A stretch of 64,000 nucleotides of DNA, from positions 98,328 to 162,327 of the forward strand of contig NZ_FNUR01000009.1 of the NCBI RefSeq assembly GCF_900108105.1. The letters are read 5' to 3'. Position 1 is the first letter of the stretch; each line of letters opens with the position of its first letter. Origin of the DNA: Butyrivibrio sp. Su6 (GTDB taxonomy: Bacteria > Bacillota > Clostridia > Lachnospirales > Lachnospiraceae). Below, piece by piece: positions 43,921-52,311 of the stretch. Below the pieces are notes generated by a model, which saw only the letters and a list, made by a program, of their open reading frames with translations, did no database searches and was not told the DNA's origin. Position numbers and translations under genes: made by a program.

Positions 43921-44975
43921 AACTTAGTATTATAGTGCCTGTTTATAATATGGCCGGAGACGGAAAACTGGACTTTTGCTTAAAAAGTCTGGTTAATCAG
44001 ACAATTTCAGATTACGAGATCATAGCAGTTGATGACTGCTCTACAGACAATTCCTATGAGGTATTGCAGCAGTTTCAAAGAGACTATCCGGACAGATTCA
44101 TAGCTGTTCATTCACCTGTTAACCTTCATCAGGGAGGGGCCAAGAACATTGGCCTTGCCAGGGCAAAGGGAGAGTGGCTTGGATTTATTGATGCGGATGA
44201 CTGGATTGTTCCTGATTACTATGAAAGACTTATAAAAAGAGCTGAGGAAACAGGGGCAGACATGGTTGGATGCGACTATTGCCTCACAGATGAACACAGC
44301 TTCAAGGTTGGAAAGATCGTCCATAACAATAATGATACGCAAACGGGCGTTATGGATAAACAGCGCTACAAGAACCTTCTTCTTGAAACCGGAAGCCTTG
44401 TAGTAAAGGTTTATAAAAGAAACCTTATAGTTGGGGATTATGAGCCGGGTACCAAAGAGAAACTAGAGGTGTTCCCTGAGAACATTTTTTATGAGGACAA
44501 CGCCGTAAGTAATACCTGGATGCTCAGGTCCAAGCATTTTGAGTACATACCTGAGCCTCTCTATTTTTACTATCAGCATCAGGCATCAACTGTCCACAGC
44601 ATTTCCAAAAAGAATCTTGAAGACAGAATGAGCGCCGGAAGGCAGATAATACAGGAAGCCAGGGATAATGGCTATTTTGAGGACTACAAACTAGAGATAG
44701 AATTTCAGTATACAGTGTTATTTTATGTGAATACTCTGTTTTCGGCCATGCCTAAACAGTCACGCCTTAAAGGGTGCTACTCTTTTACAAAGGCTCTGGC
44801 AAAAGAAATGAAGGAGACATTTCCTGATTTTCAAAATAACCCATACTATGTAGATAAGATTCATCCGGAGGAGAAAAAACTCATAGCTTATCAGATGAAA
44901 TCACAGTTGTTTTTTTATTTGTATTACAGATTACTGTGGTTCTACAGGGGATTAAGAAGCGGGAAAAAGAATTAA
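43917..44975 (+). CDS. Family 2 glycosyltransferase in the cassette
   Basis: The 352-residue protein has the GT2 core LSIIVPVYNMAGDGKLDFCL, AVDDCSTDNSYEV, GGAKNIGLARAKGEW and the DxD site FIDADDWIVPDYY. A C-terminal helical part of ~120 residues follows. It overlaps pseG by four bases and ends two bases before the GT52-like gene, so it belongs to the same translation-coupled cassette. It might add the sugar that accepts, or follows, the nonulosonate; this is an inference. Confidence 0.9.
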   Translation: MKLSIIVPVYNMAGDGKLDFCLKSLVNQTISDYEIIAVDDCSTDNSYEVLQQFQRDYPDRFIAVHSPVNLHQGGAKNIGLARAKGEWLGFIDADDWIVPDYYERLIKRAEETGADMVGCDYCLTDEHSFKVGKIVHNNNDTQTGVMDKQRYKNLLLETGSLVVKVYKRNLIVGDYEPGTKEKLEVFPENIFYEDNAVSNTWMLRSKHFEYIPEPLYFYYQHQASTVHSISKKNLEDRMSAGRQIIQEARDNGYFEDYKLEIEFQYTVLFYVNTLFSAMPKQSRLKGCYSFTKALAKEMKETFPDFQNNPYYVDKIHPEEKKLIAYQMKSQLFFYLYYRLLWFYRGLRSGKKN

Positions 44976-44976
44976 A

Positions 44977-46047
44977 ATGAAAGACAGAATATACGTATGC
45001 CACACCTTTTATCATGTGTATGTGGCATGTTTAAAGGAATTTCAGATTGCTGACGGTGGAAAGGCCACTTTGGTGCTATCCAAGATGTCCAATAATTTCG
45101 GCAAAATGGTGGAGAGAGCTAAAAAGAGCCCCATATTTGACGAAGTTTACGAATACGATGAAAAGCTTGATACATTTTTTCCTGAGCTTGCGCCTCTTAA
45201 GGAAAACTCAGGAAACATCGCAGTAAACATGCTCAAAAGAATAAAGTTCTGCAGAAAATTTGGCCAGCTCCAGGAGCAGTATGTACCTGTGGACTTTAAG
45301 GATTATAAGGAAATCTATGTATTCTGCGATTCTGATCCTATAGGGTATTACCTGAATTACAAAAAGATAAAGTACCATGCCCTCGAGGATGGCCTTGACT
45401 GCATAAGATACTATGACACAGCAAGGTACGATAACAGAGGCCACTTTAAGTTTAAGGCTTTTATGGCATCCCTTGGACTTATCCACATTCAAAATGGCTA
45501 TGGAAGATATTGCATCGATATGGAAGTGAACGATATATCCGTGCTCAAATACCCATGTCCTAAGTATGTAGAGCTTCCAAGAAAGACCTTAACTGACAGG
45601 TTAACTCAACAAGAAAAGAACCTTATGCTGGAGCTTTTTGTGGATAACCCAAAAGAAATTCAGGAAAAAGTGGAAGGAAAGGGCAAAACTCTCCTTGTTT
45701 TATCAGAACCTTTATGTGACCTTGACACCAGGGCTAAAATATTTAAGGATATTATTCGTGATTATGGAACAATAAATGGTCAAAAAGCAAGCGTTATTAT
45801 AAAACAACATCCAAGAGATCTTTTGGATTACAAAAAGGAATTTCCTGATGCTTGTCTTCTTGATGGTTCTTTTCCAATGGAAATGTTAAACTTCATTGAG
45901 AACGTCAGATTTGACAGACTTGTTTCTGTGTATACGGTTGTTGATTCTATTCAATTTGTGGATGAAAAAATCTATCTTGGCGACGACTTCATGGATAAAT
46001 ATGAAGCTCCGGAGATACACAGACAGAATGAAGCTATTACAGACTAA
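44977..46047 (+). CDS. GT52-like putative nonulosonate transferase
   Basis: The 356-residue protein has no GT2 or GT4 motifs. The start RIYVCHTFYHVYVACLKEF and the late blocks VIIKQHPRDLLDYKKEFP (His278-Pro-Arg) and FPMEMLNFIENVRFDRLVSVYTV resemble sialyltransferases of family GT52/polysialyltransferase-like GT-B enzymes, where an HPR motif binds CMP. Its position at the end of the CMP-pseudaminate cassette fits a CMP-nonulosonate transferase. The family match is from motif memory, not a search. Confidence 0.65.
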   Translation: MKDRIYVCHTFYHVYVACLKEFQIADGGKATLVLSKMSNNFGKMVERAKKSPIFDEVYEYDEKLDTFFPELAPLKENSGNIAVNMLKRIKFCRKFGQLQEQYVPVDFKDYKEIYVFCDSDPIGYYLNYKKIKYHALEDGLDCIRYYDTARYDNRGHFKFKAFMASLGLIHIQNGYGRYCIDMEVNDISVLKYPCPKYVELPRKTLTDRLTQQEKNLMLELFVDNPKEIQEKVEGKGKTLLVLSEPLCDLDTRAKIFKDIIRDYGTINGQKASVIIKQHPRDLLDYKKEFPDACLLDGSFPMEMLNFIENVRFDRLVSVYTVVDSIQFVDEKIYLGDDFMDKYEAPEIHRQNEAITD

Positions 46048-46067
46048 ATTCAGAAGGGTTTATTTTT

Positions 46068-47816
46068 ATGCGTAAGATTTACAAAAAGGTTATGAAGCTA
46101 CTCGATGCCAGACAAAAGAGGCAGATGGTGGGCATAGTTATAATGATGCTTATAGGCGGCGTTCTTGAATCTATGGGAATAGCGCTTATAGCTCCTGTTA
46201 TGCAGGTGGTTGTTGACCCTGAGCAGATCCAGAAGAGCAAGGCACTCTCATTTATTTATAACCTGTTTAATTTCACATCTCCAACACAGCTGGCAGCCCT
46301 AATTATGGTAATGCTCATTCTTGTGTTTGTAGTTAAGAATGTTTTCCTGTACTTCATGAATGTTGTTCAGCTCAGATTTGTATATACCAATCAGTTTGCC
46401 ACATCAAGGCGCATGATGATCAATTTCATGCAGAGACCTTACGAGTACTATTTAAATGCTGACACAAGTGTCATTCAGAGAAACATAACATCTGATGTTA
46501 ATAACATGTATGGCCTTATCCTCAGCAGCCTTCAGCTTATTAGTGAGATCATCGTATTTATCTGTCTTGTGGCTATCCTTATCAGCCAGGACGCAGAGAT
46601 GACCATTACGATCGCAGCTCTCCTTGTTGTGGTTCTTCTTGTAATCAAGTACTTTATCAAGCCCGTTATGACCAAGGCAGGACAGGAGAACCAGGATTAC
46701 TACAGCGGACTTTATAAGTGGATTGATGAATCTGTTACAGGTATAAAAGAGATCAAGATCGCCAATAAAGAGAACTACTTCATAAACGGTTACGCAGACT
46801 GCGGAGCAGGCTATGTAAATGCAGTTCAGAAGTACAATCTTTACAACTCAACACCAAGGCTTTTGATCGAGACCATTGCTATTGCCGGAATGGTCGGATA
46901 TATGCTTGTTGTTATGGCCAGAGGAACCAGCCTTACTCAGCTCCTTCCTCAGCTTACTGTCCTTGCAGCTGCAGCAGCAAGACTCCTTCCAAGTGCCAAC
47001 AGAATTAATAACTACCTTACATCAATTGCTTATTTTGAGCCATTCCTTATGAATGTAAGTGACAATCTCCAGATGGAGATCCACGATGGCTCAATATCAT
47101 ATAACAGCGACGACTACAGGAAAAAGAAAGAAGTTGAAAAGCTCCCTGTTCTTAAGAGCATCAACCTTGATAAGATTTCCTATAAGTACCCTGGAACTGA
47201 CAAGCTTATTCTCGATAACGCAGACATGGAGATACCTGTTGGAAAGTCAGTTGGTATCGTTGGAACATCAGGCGCAGGAAAGACAACTATTGTCGATGTC
47301 ATGCTGGGGCTTTTAAAGCCTGTTAGTGGCCACATCTATGCCGATGGCGTGGATGTAATGGAGCACTATCCACAGTGGCTTAAAAATATTGGATACATTC
47401 CGCAGACAATCTTTATGATCGATTCTACAATCAGGAAAAATGTAGCTTTTGGCTATGCTGATGATGAGATCGACGACAACAAGGTATGGCAGGCCCTTAA
47501 AGAGGCATCCCTTGATGAATTCGTAAGAAGCCTTCCTGAAGGACTCGATACCAAGATCGGTGAGAGAGGAATAAGACTCTCAGGTGGTCAGCGACAGAGA
47601 ATCGGCATTGCCAGAGCTCTTTTTGAGGACCCTGAGGTACTTGTTCTTGATGAGGCTACCTCTGCTCTTGATAACGAGACAGAGGCAGCTATCATGGATT
47701 CTATCAACCGTCTCCATGGCAGAAAGACTCTTGTTATCATCGCCCACAGGCTTCAGACTATTGAAAAATGCGATATGGTTTACAGCATAAATGACGGAAA
47801 GGCCGTGATCAAATGA
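46068..47816 (+). CDS. PglK/MsbA-type ABC transporter (lipid-linked glycan flippase)
   Basis: The 582-residue half-transporter has six spans in the first ~330 residues. A nucleotide-binding domain follows: Walker A GTSGAGKTT at 399-407, Q-loop YIPQTIFMID, signature LSGGQRQRIGIARAL, Walker B VLVLDEATSALD. PglK-like proteins flip undecaprenyl-PP-linked oligosaccharides with ATP. No Wzx/MATE-type flippase is seen in the window, so this is the best candidate to move the repeat unit. The stop overlaps the next gene (ATGA). Confidence 0.9.
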   Translation: MRKIYKKVMKLLDARQKRQMVGIVIMMLIGGVLESMGIALIAPVMQVVVDPEQIQKSKALSFIYNLFNFTSPTQLAALIMVMLILVFVVKNVFLYFMNVVQLRFVYTNQFATSRRMMINFMQRPYEYYLNADTSVIQRNITSDVNNMYGLILSSLQLISEIIVFICLVAILISQDAEMTITIAALLVVVLLVIKYFIKPVMTKAGQENQDYYSGLYKWIDESVTGIKEIKIANKENYFINGYADCGAGYVNAVQKYNLYNSTPRLLIETIAIAGMVGYMLVVMARGTSLTQLLPQLTVLAAAAARLLPSANRINNYLTSIAYFEPFLMNVSDNLQMEIHDGSISYNSDDYRKKKEVEKLPVLKSINLDKISYKYPGTDKLILDNADMEIPVGKSVGIVGTSGAGKTTIVDVMLGLLKPVSGHIYADGVDVMEHYPQWLKNIGYIPQTIFMIDSTIRKNVAFGYADDEIDDNKVWQALKEASLDEFVRSLPEGLDTKIGERGIRLSGGQRQRIGIARALFEDPEVLVLDEATSALDNETEAAIMDSINRLHGRKTLVIIAHRLQTIEKCDMVYSINDGKAVIK

Positions 47817-48925
47817 CAAAAAGAAATGCTAACTTTGAACTCTTGCGAATAATAGCAATGGTTATGATATTGGTTTTGCACTATAACGCTCACTGCGACA
47901 CACTTCTTCACCTTGGGGAGAATGTCACAGGAGTTCAGGCATATGCCACTATCTTAGAGGCCTTTTGCATCACAGGACTTAACACCTATGTATTTATTAG
48001 TGGTTATTTCCTTTCAGGATCAAAGGTCAAAGTTAGCCGTATCCTTCAGCTCATTTTTCAGGTTTATTTTTATACTATACTGATCTCAGTGGCTATGATG
48101 ATTGCAGGAACCTACGTGGTTCACCCTGCTGATAACATCTACAAGATGGCTCAGTATATTTTCCCGATATCTTCTGAGCACTACTGGTTCGTGACAGCCT
48201 ATATCATCATGTATGTGCTGGCGCCTGTACTTAACGCAGGTATCCACAACCTTTCAAGAAAGCAGATGAAGGCAGTTATCATAGGACTTTTGATCTGGTT
48301 CTGCATCATAAAGAGCTTTGTACCTGTAATGTTTGTCACAGACCACGCTGGATACGATTATGGATGGTTCATAGTTCTTTATCTCATTGCCGCATACATT
48401 CGCAAGTACGATGTAAAGGTATTTTATAATGCCAGAAACAGCATGATAGTTTTCCTTGCATCAGGCGTTATTATCGCTGCCATGAGCTTTGTTCTTTACT
48501 ATATCAACCTGATGACAGGTGGCTTTATCTATTACGCAGAAGTTCCTATCCACCTTAATTTCTTTTTCACTCTGACAGGGTCCCTTGGGCTGTTCTCATT
48601 CTTTAGATATTACAGGGTAAAAGAAAATAAGGCTGCGGATGTTATCAGATTTGTTGCCCCATTTACCTTTGGGGTTTACCTGCTTCATATGCATATTGAG
48701 ATGAAAGACAGATGGGTAGAGTGGATCGAGCATCTTATCGGCGAAGTTCCAACTTACAGCGTACCTCTCTATGCCCTTCATCTGGCAGCTTCGATCGTGA
48801 TCATTTTTGCGGCAGGCGTATTTGTTGACTGGATCCGCAAGATGATATTTGAGTACGTAGGCAGAGTCTTGCATGACACTTGGCTCTTTAACAAAATAAG
48901 ACAGTTGGATCAGGACTTATGTTAA
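47813..48925 (+). CDS. Acyltransferase 3 family membrane protein
   Basis: The 370-residue protein has about ten spans. It begins with the family pattern RNANFELLRIIAMVMILVLHYNAH, in which Arg and His are thought to form the acyl-transfer site. It also has ITGLNTYVFISGYFLSG and EHYWFVTAYIIMYVLAPVLN. Such enzymes O-acetylate or otherwise acylate polysaccharides at the membrane. It overlaps the genes on both sides by 4 and 7 bases. The acyl donor and target are unknown. Confidence 0.9.
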   Translation: MTKRNANFELLRIIAMVMILVLHYNAHCDTLLHLGENVTGVQAYATILEAFCITGLNTYVFISGYFLSGSKVKVSRILQLIFQVYFYTILISVAMMIAGTYVVHPADNIYKMAQYIFPISSEHYWFVTAYIIMYVLAPVLNAGIHNLSRKQMKAVIIGLLIWFCIIKSFVPVMFVTDHAGYDYGWFIVLYLIAAYIRKYDVKVFYNARNSMIVFLASGVIIAAMSFVLYYINLMTGGFIYYAEVPIHLNFFFTLTGSLGLFSFFRYYRVKENKAADVIRFVAPFTFGVYLLHMHIEMKDRWVEWIEHLIGEVPTYSVPLYALHLAASIVIIFAAGVFVDWIRKMIFEYVGRVLHDTWLFNKIRQLDQDLC

Positions 48926-50664
48926 AAAATATCAGAAGCTATTTTTACAATTTAAAAAAGTATCAATCACCGCTGGAAAGATATTTCTTTCCGGTGGTTC
49001 TGCTATTATACCCTTTGATCGGTGTCAATCAGGGACTTGATATATCTGACACCATGTATTCCCTTACCAATTATGAATTTATAGAGACCCTAAATCCTAT
49101 GTGGCTCTTTTCCACATATTTAAGTAATGTATTCGGGGCTGCGATCATGCATCTTCCCGGGGCAGGAACCATGCTTGGCTTTAGCATCTATTGCAGCTTT
49201 GTAACAAGCATTATTGCCCTTGTTTCCTACTATTTCCTAAAGGGCTTTATGCCGGGATGGATGATCTTTATCGGCGAGTTTATAGCAGAGAGCATCTGCT
49301 TTAGCCCGAGAGTTATCCTCTATAACTACCTTACATATCTCTTTTTTACTCTTGGAACGGTCTTTCTTTTGCTTGGAATTTTTGCCTGGAAAAGGCAGAA
49401 CCTTTACCTCTTTGTGGCAGGAGTCTGCCTTGGACTTAACGTAATGGTAAGGTTTCCAAATATTGTTGAAACAGCGCTTATCCTTGTTCTGTGGTTTTAC
49501 GGATTTATAACTAAAGATAAGTTTCAGGAGATCCTTAAAAAGACCGGTGTTTGTATACTGGGATTTGTAGCAGGATTTGCAGTGCCATTTATATTCACAG
49601 TTGCGAAATATGGCCCGTCCGCCTATGTTTCCGGGATCATGGGGCTTTTTGGCATGACAGAGGGAGCATCTGACTACTCATCAGGTGGAATGATAGGCCT
49701 TATTCTTGAAGCTTATATGACTTCAATTTCCAACATGGCCATAATGGTGCCCTGCGTAGCTGCAGGGATCATCATGTTTTTACTTATTCCTGAGAAATAC
49801 GTGATGGTAAAAAAGATACTCTTTATCTGCGGATTATTAGTTCTTACAAAGTACTATTTTGCGACAGGAGTTTTCACAAGAAACTATTACTACTACGATT
49901 CAATGTTCCAGGCGGCCATGATGTTCATCATATTTGGCATCATTTTAGCCCTTATCGGAAGCCTTGGGATCTTAAATGGAAGCAGGCAGGAGCAGACACT
50001 TGCCTTTGCAGCTCTTTTGCTCATCCTTGTAACTCCAATAGGCAGCAACAACTATACATTCCCAATTCTAAACGACCTGTTTTTAATAGCACCTATTATT
50101 TTATGGCTCTTTAGAAGAATGATGCAAAGAGCCGGAGAAGGACATTTTAACTTTGCCTGGGAAGCTATGTTTACATTTGTCCTCATAGTTCTTTTTATCC
50201 AGGGAGCTCTTTTCCACCTGGGATATTCATTTATGGACGGCGCAGATGGAACACCGAGGGATTCTTACGTGAGTATAGCAAAGGCAGAGCATATGGTCAC
50301 AACAGATTATAATGCCCAAACTCTGGAGGAGCTTTCAGAAATCCTTAAAGCCAATGATCTCTGCGATACAAAGGTCATCTTATTCGGTGGAATCCCCGGA
50401 ATCTCATATCTTTTTGACCTGTATCCTGCAATTGACACTACTTGGCCTGACCTTGACAGCTACAGCGTTGATAACTTCGATAGTCAGCTTATGGAGCTGT
50501 CAGTTTCAGGTGCACCTACACCTACCATAATCATTGGAAAAGACATGGCTGAGTACGCCAACATAGGAATGAAATATGATATTTTATTGGACTATATTGT
50601 AAATCACGATTATAATAAAATCTTCGAGGGCGATCGTTTTATTGTGTTCGCCGAAAACAGATAA
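48919..50664 (+). CDS. Large membrane protein, GT-C-like
   Basis: The 581-residue protein has about 11 hydrophobic spans. After the first span the loop GLDISDTMYSLTNYEF has Asp41 and Asp44, the kind of acidic loop used by GT-C glycosyltransferases. The last ~130 residues form a soluble outside domain. It is not matched to a named family. It overlaps the acyltransferase upstream, and a GtrA-type flippase gene starts 13 bases after its stop. A GtrC-like role (moving one sugar from undecaprenyl phosphate onto the polymer) is inferred from this pairing. Confidence 0.6.
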   Translation: MLKNIRSYFYNLKKYQSPLERYFFPVVLLLYPLIGVNQGLDISDTMYSLTNYEFIETLNPMWLFSTYLSNVFGAAIMHLPGAGTMLGFSIYCSFVTSIIALVSYYFLKGFMPGWMIFIGEFIAESICFSPRVILYNYLTYLFFTLGTVFLLLGIFAWKRQNLYLFVAGVCLGLNVMVRFPNIVETALILVLWFYGFITKDKFQEILKKTGVCILGFVAGFAVPFIFTVAKYGPSAYVSGIMGLFGMTEGASDYSSGGMIGLILEAYMTSISNMAIMVPCVAAGIIMFLLIPEKYVMVKKILFICGLLVLTKYYFATGVFTRNYYYYDSMFQAAMMFIIFGIILALIGSLGILNGSRQEQTLAFAALLLILVTPIGSNNYTFPILNDLFLIAPIILWLFRRMMQRAGEGHFNFAWEAMFTFVLIVLFIQGALFHLGYSFMDGADGTPRDSYVSIAKAEHMVTTDYNAQTLEELSEILKANDLCDTKVILFGGIPGISYLFDLYPAIDTTWPDLDSYSVDNFDSQLMELSVSGAPTPTIIIGKDMAEYANIGMKYDILLDYIVNHDYNKIFEGDRFIVFAENR

Positions 50665-50677
50665 TAGGAGTAATGTT

Positions 50678-51133
50678 ATGAATAAACTTTTGGCGCAGAT
50701 AGCTAAATTTGGTGTTGTTGGAGTCATTGCCTTCATCATCGATTACGTAATTTACAGAATTTTTAACGTAGTGTTCGAGACTACAGGTTTTAGCACTGTA
50801 TTTCCACAGTATTACCTGATCTCAGCGCTTCTTGGTTTTACAGTTTCAGTTATAGCCAACTACATCCTCAGCTTTAAGTTCGTATTTGAGAGAAAAGAGG
50901 ATATGAGCAGGAAGAAAGAGTTCGTTATCTTCCTTGTTCTTAGCATCATCGGTCTTGGAATCAACGAGATATGTCTTTTCATTGGATTCGACGTGATCTA
51001 TCTCAACTGGCCATGGCTTCAGAGCTTCATGAGCGCAGGCTTTGCCAAGGACGTATTCTTTAAATTTGGTGCAACCGGCGTAGTAATGGTTTATAATTTC
51101 ATATCAAGAAAGATTTTCCTTGAAAAGAAATAA
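50678..51133 (+). CDS. gtrA: GtrA-family membrane protein
   Basis: GtrA proteins are thought to flip undecaprenyl-phosphate sugars. The 151-residue protein starts KLLAQIAKFGVVGVIAFIIDYV, the family hallmark, and has four spans with a typical loop ANYILSFKFVFE. The ATG at 50678 has AGGAG 7 bases upstream; a longer frame from 50642 lies inside the previous gene. It lies between two GT-C-like genes (48919 and 52312), with GtrB-like genes at 25145 and 54667. Confidence 0.93.
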   Translation: MNKLLAQIAKFGVVGVIAFIIDYVIYRIFNVVFETTGFSTVFPQYYLISALLGFTVSVIANYILSFKFVFERKEDMSRKKEFVIFLVLSIIGLGINEICLFIGFDVIYLNWPWLQSFMSAGFAKDVFFKFGATGVVMVYNFISRKIFLEKK

Positions 51134-51159
51134 CTTACTTGCGAAGAGAGGCTAAAGTT

Positions 51160-52296
51160 ATGAGAATTAATTTTAATGTTCCACCATTTACCGGAAAAGA
51201 GTTCGATTATATAAAAGAGTGTGTTGAAGCCCAGAAAATTTGTGGAGATGGTAAATACACTGCTCTTGATAACGAGTGGATAGAGAAAAAGACAGGAGTA
51301 TCTAAGGCGCTTCTTACAACCTCCTGCACACATGCAACAGAGATGGCCGCAATCCTTGCAGGAATAAAAGAGGGCGATGAAGTTATCATGCCTTCATTTA
51401 CTTTTGTTTCCACTGCCAATGCTTTTGCACTTCGTGGAGCTAAGATCATATTTGTGGACATCAGACCTGATACCATGAATATCGATGAGACCAAGATCGA
51501 GGCTGCCATCACAGAGAAGACAAGAGCAATCGTACCTGTACACTACGCAGGTGTTGGCTGTGAAATGGATACTATCATGGATATAGCAAAACGCCACAAC
51601 CTCCTTGTTATTGAGGATGCAGCTCAGGGCGTAATGGCTACATACAAGGGCAAGGCTCTTGGTGCAATCGGTGACTTTGGTAACTACAGTTTCCATGAGA
51701 CCAAAAACTACAGCATGGGTGAAGGCGGTGCACTTCTTTTAAGAGATGAGACCTATGTTGACGATGCCATCATCATCAGAGAAAAGGGTACTAACCGTAC
51801 ACTTTACAAGCTTGGTAAGGTTGATAAATACAGCTGGATCGAGCTGGGATCTTCATATCTTCCAAGTGATATGAATGCAGCTTATCTCTATGCCCAGCTT
51901 CAGCTTGCAGATGAGATAAATAATAACAGACTTAAATCCTGGAACAGATATTATGACGCTTTCAGAGATATGGCTGAGAAGGGACTTATCGAGCTTCCTT
52001 ATGTGCCTGCTGAGTGCGTTCACAATGCTCACATGTTCTATATCAAGTGTAAAGACTTTGAGGAGAGACAGGGACTTATTGATTACCTTAAAGCCAATGA
52101 TATTCTTCCTGCTTCTCACTATATTCCGCTCCACTCTTCCAAGGCAGGACTTCGCTTTAGTGAGTTCAGAGGAGAGGATAAATACACTACCAAAGAGAGC
52201 GAGAGACTTCTTCGTCTTCCTATGTACTACAACCTTAAGGAAGAGGACCTTGATGAAGTTGTTATGAGGGTAAAGGAGTACTATAGATTTACTTAA
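51160..52296 (+). CDS. WecE/RffA-type dTDP-4-amino-4,6-dideoxyhexose transaminase
   Basis: This PLP aminotransferase (DegT family) would make dTDP-4-amino-4,6-dideoxygalactose from dTDP-4-keto-6-deoxyglucose. The 378-residue protein shows INFNVPPFTGKEFDYIKE, LLTTSCTHATEMAAIL, SFTFVSTANAFALRG and the PLP lysine in FHETKNYSMGEGG, all close to RffA/WecE. The start is ATG 51160 with GAGAGG upstream. Its substrate also needs RfbA and RfbB, not in this window. The GNAT gene at 54155 could acetylate the product. Confidence 0.9.
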   Translation: MRINFNVPPFTGKEFDYIKECVEAQKICGDGKYTALDNEWIEKKTGVSKALLTTSCTHATEMAAILAGIKEGDEVIMPSFTFVSTANAFALRGAKIIFVDIRPDTMNIDETKIEAAITEKTRAIVPVHYAGVGCEMDTIMDIAKRHNLLVIEDAAQGVMATYKGKALGAIGDFGNYSFHETKNYSMGEGGALLLRDETYVDDAIIIREKGTNRTLYKLGKVDKYSWIELGSSYLPSDMNAAYLYAQLQLADEINNNRLKSWNRYYDAFRDMAEKGLIELPYVPAECVHNAHMFYIKCKDFEERQGLIDYLKANDILPASHYIPLHSSKAGLRFSEFRGEDKYTTKESERLLRLPMYYNLKEEDLDEVVMRVKEYYRFT

Positions 52297-52311
52297 ATTT
52301 GGAGTCAGATT

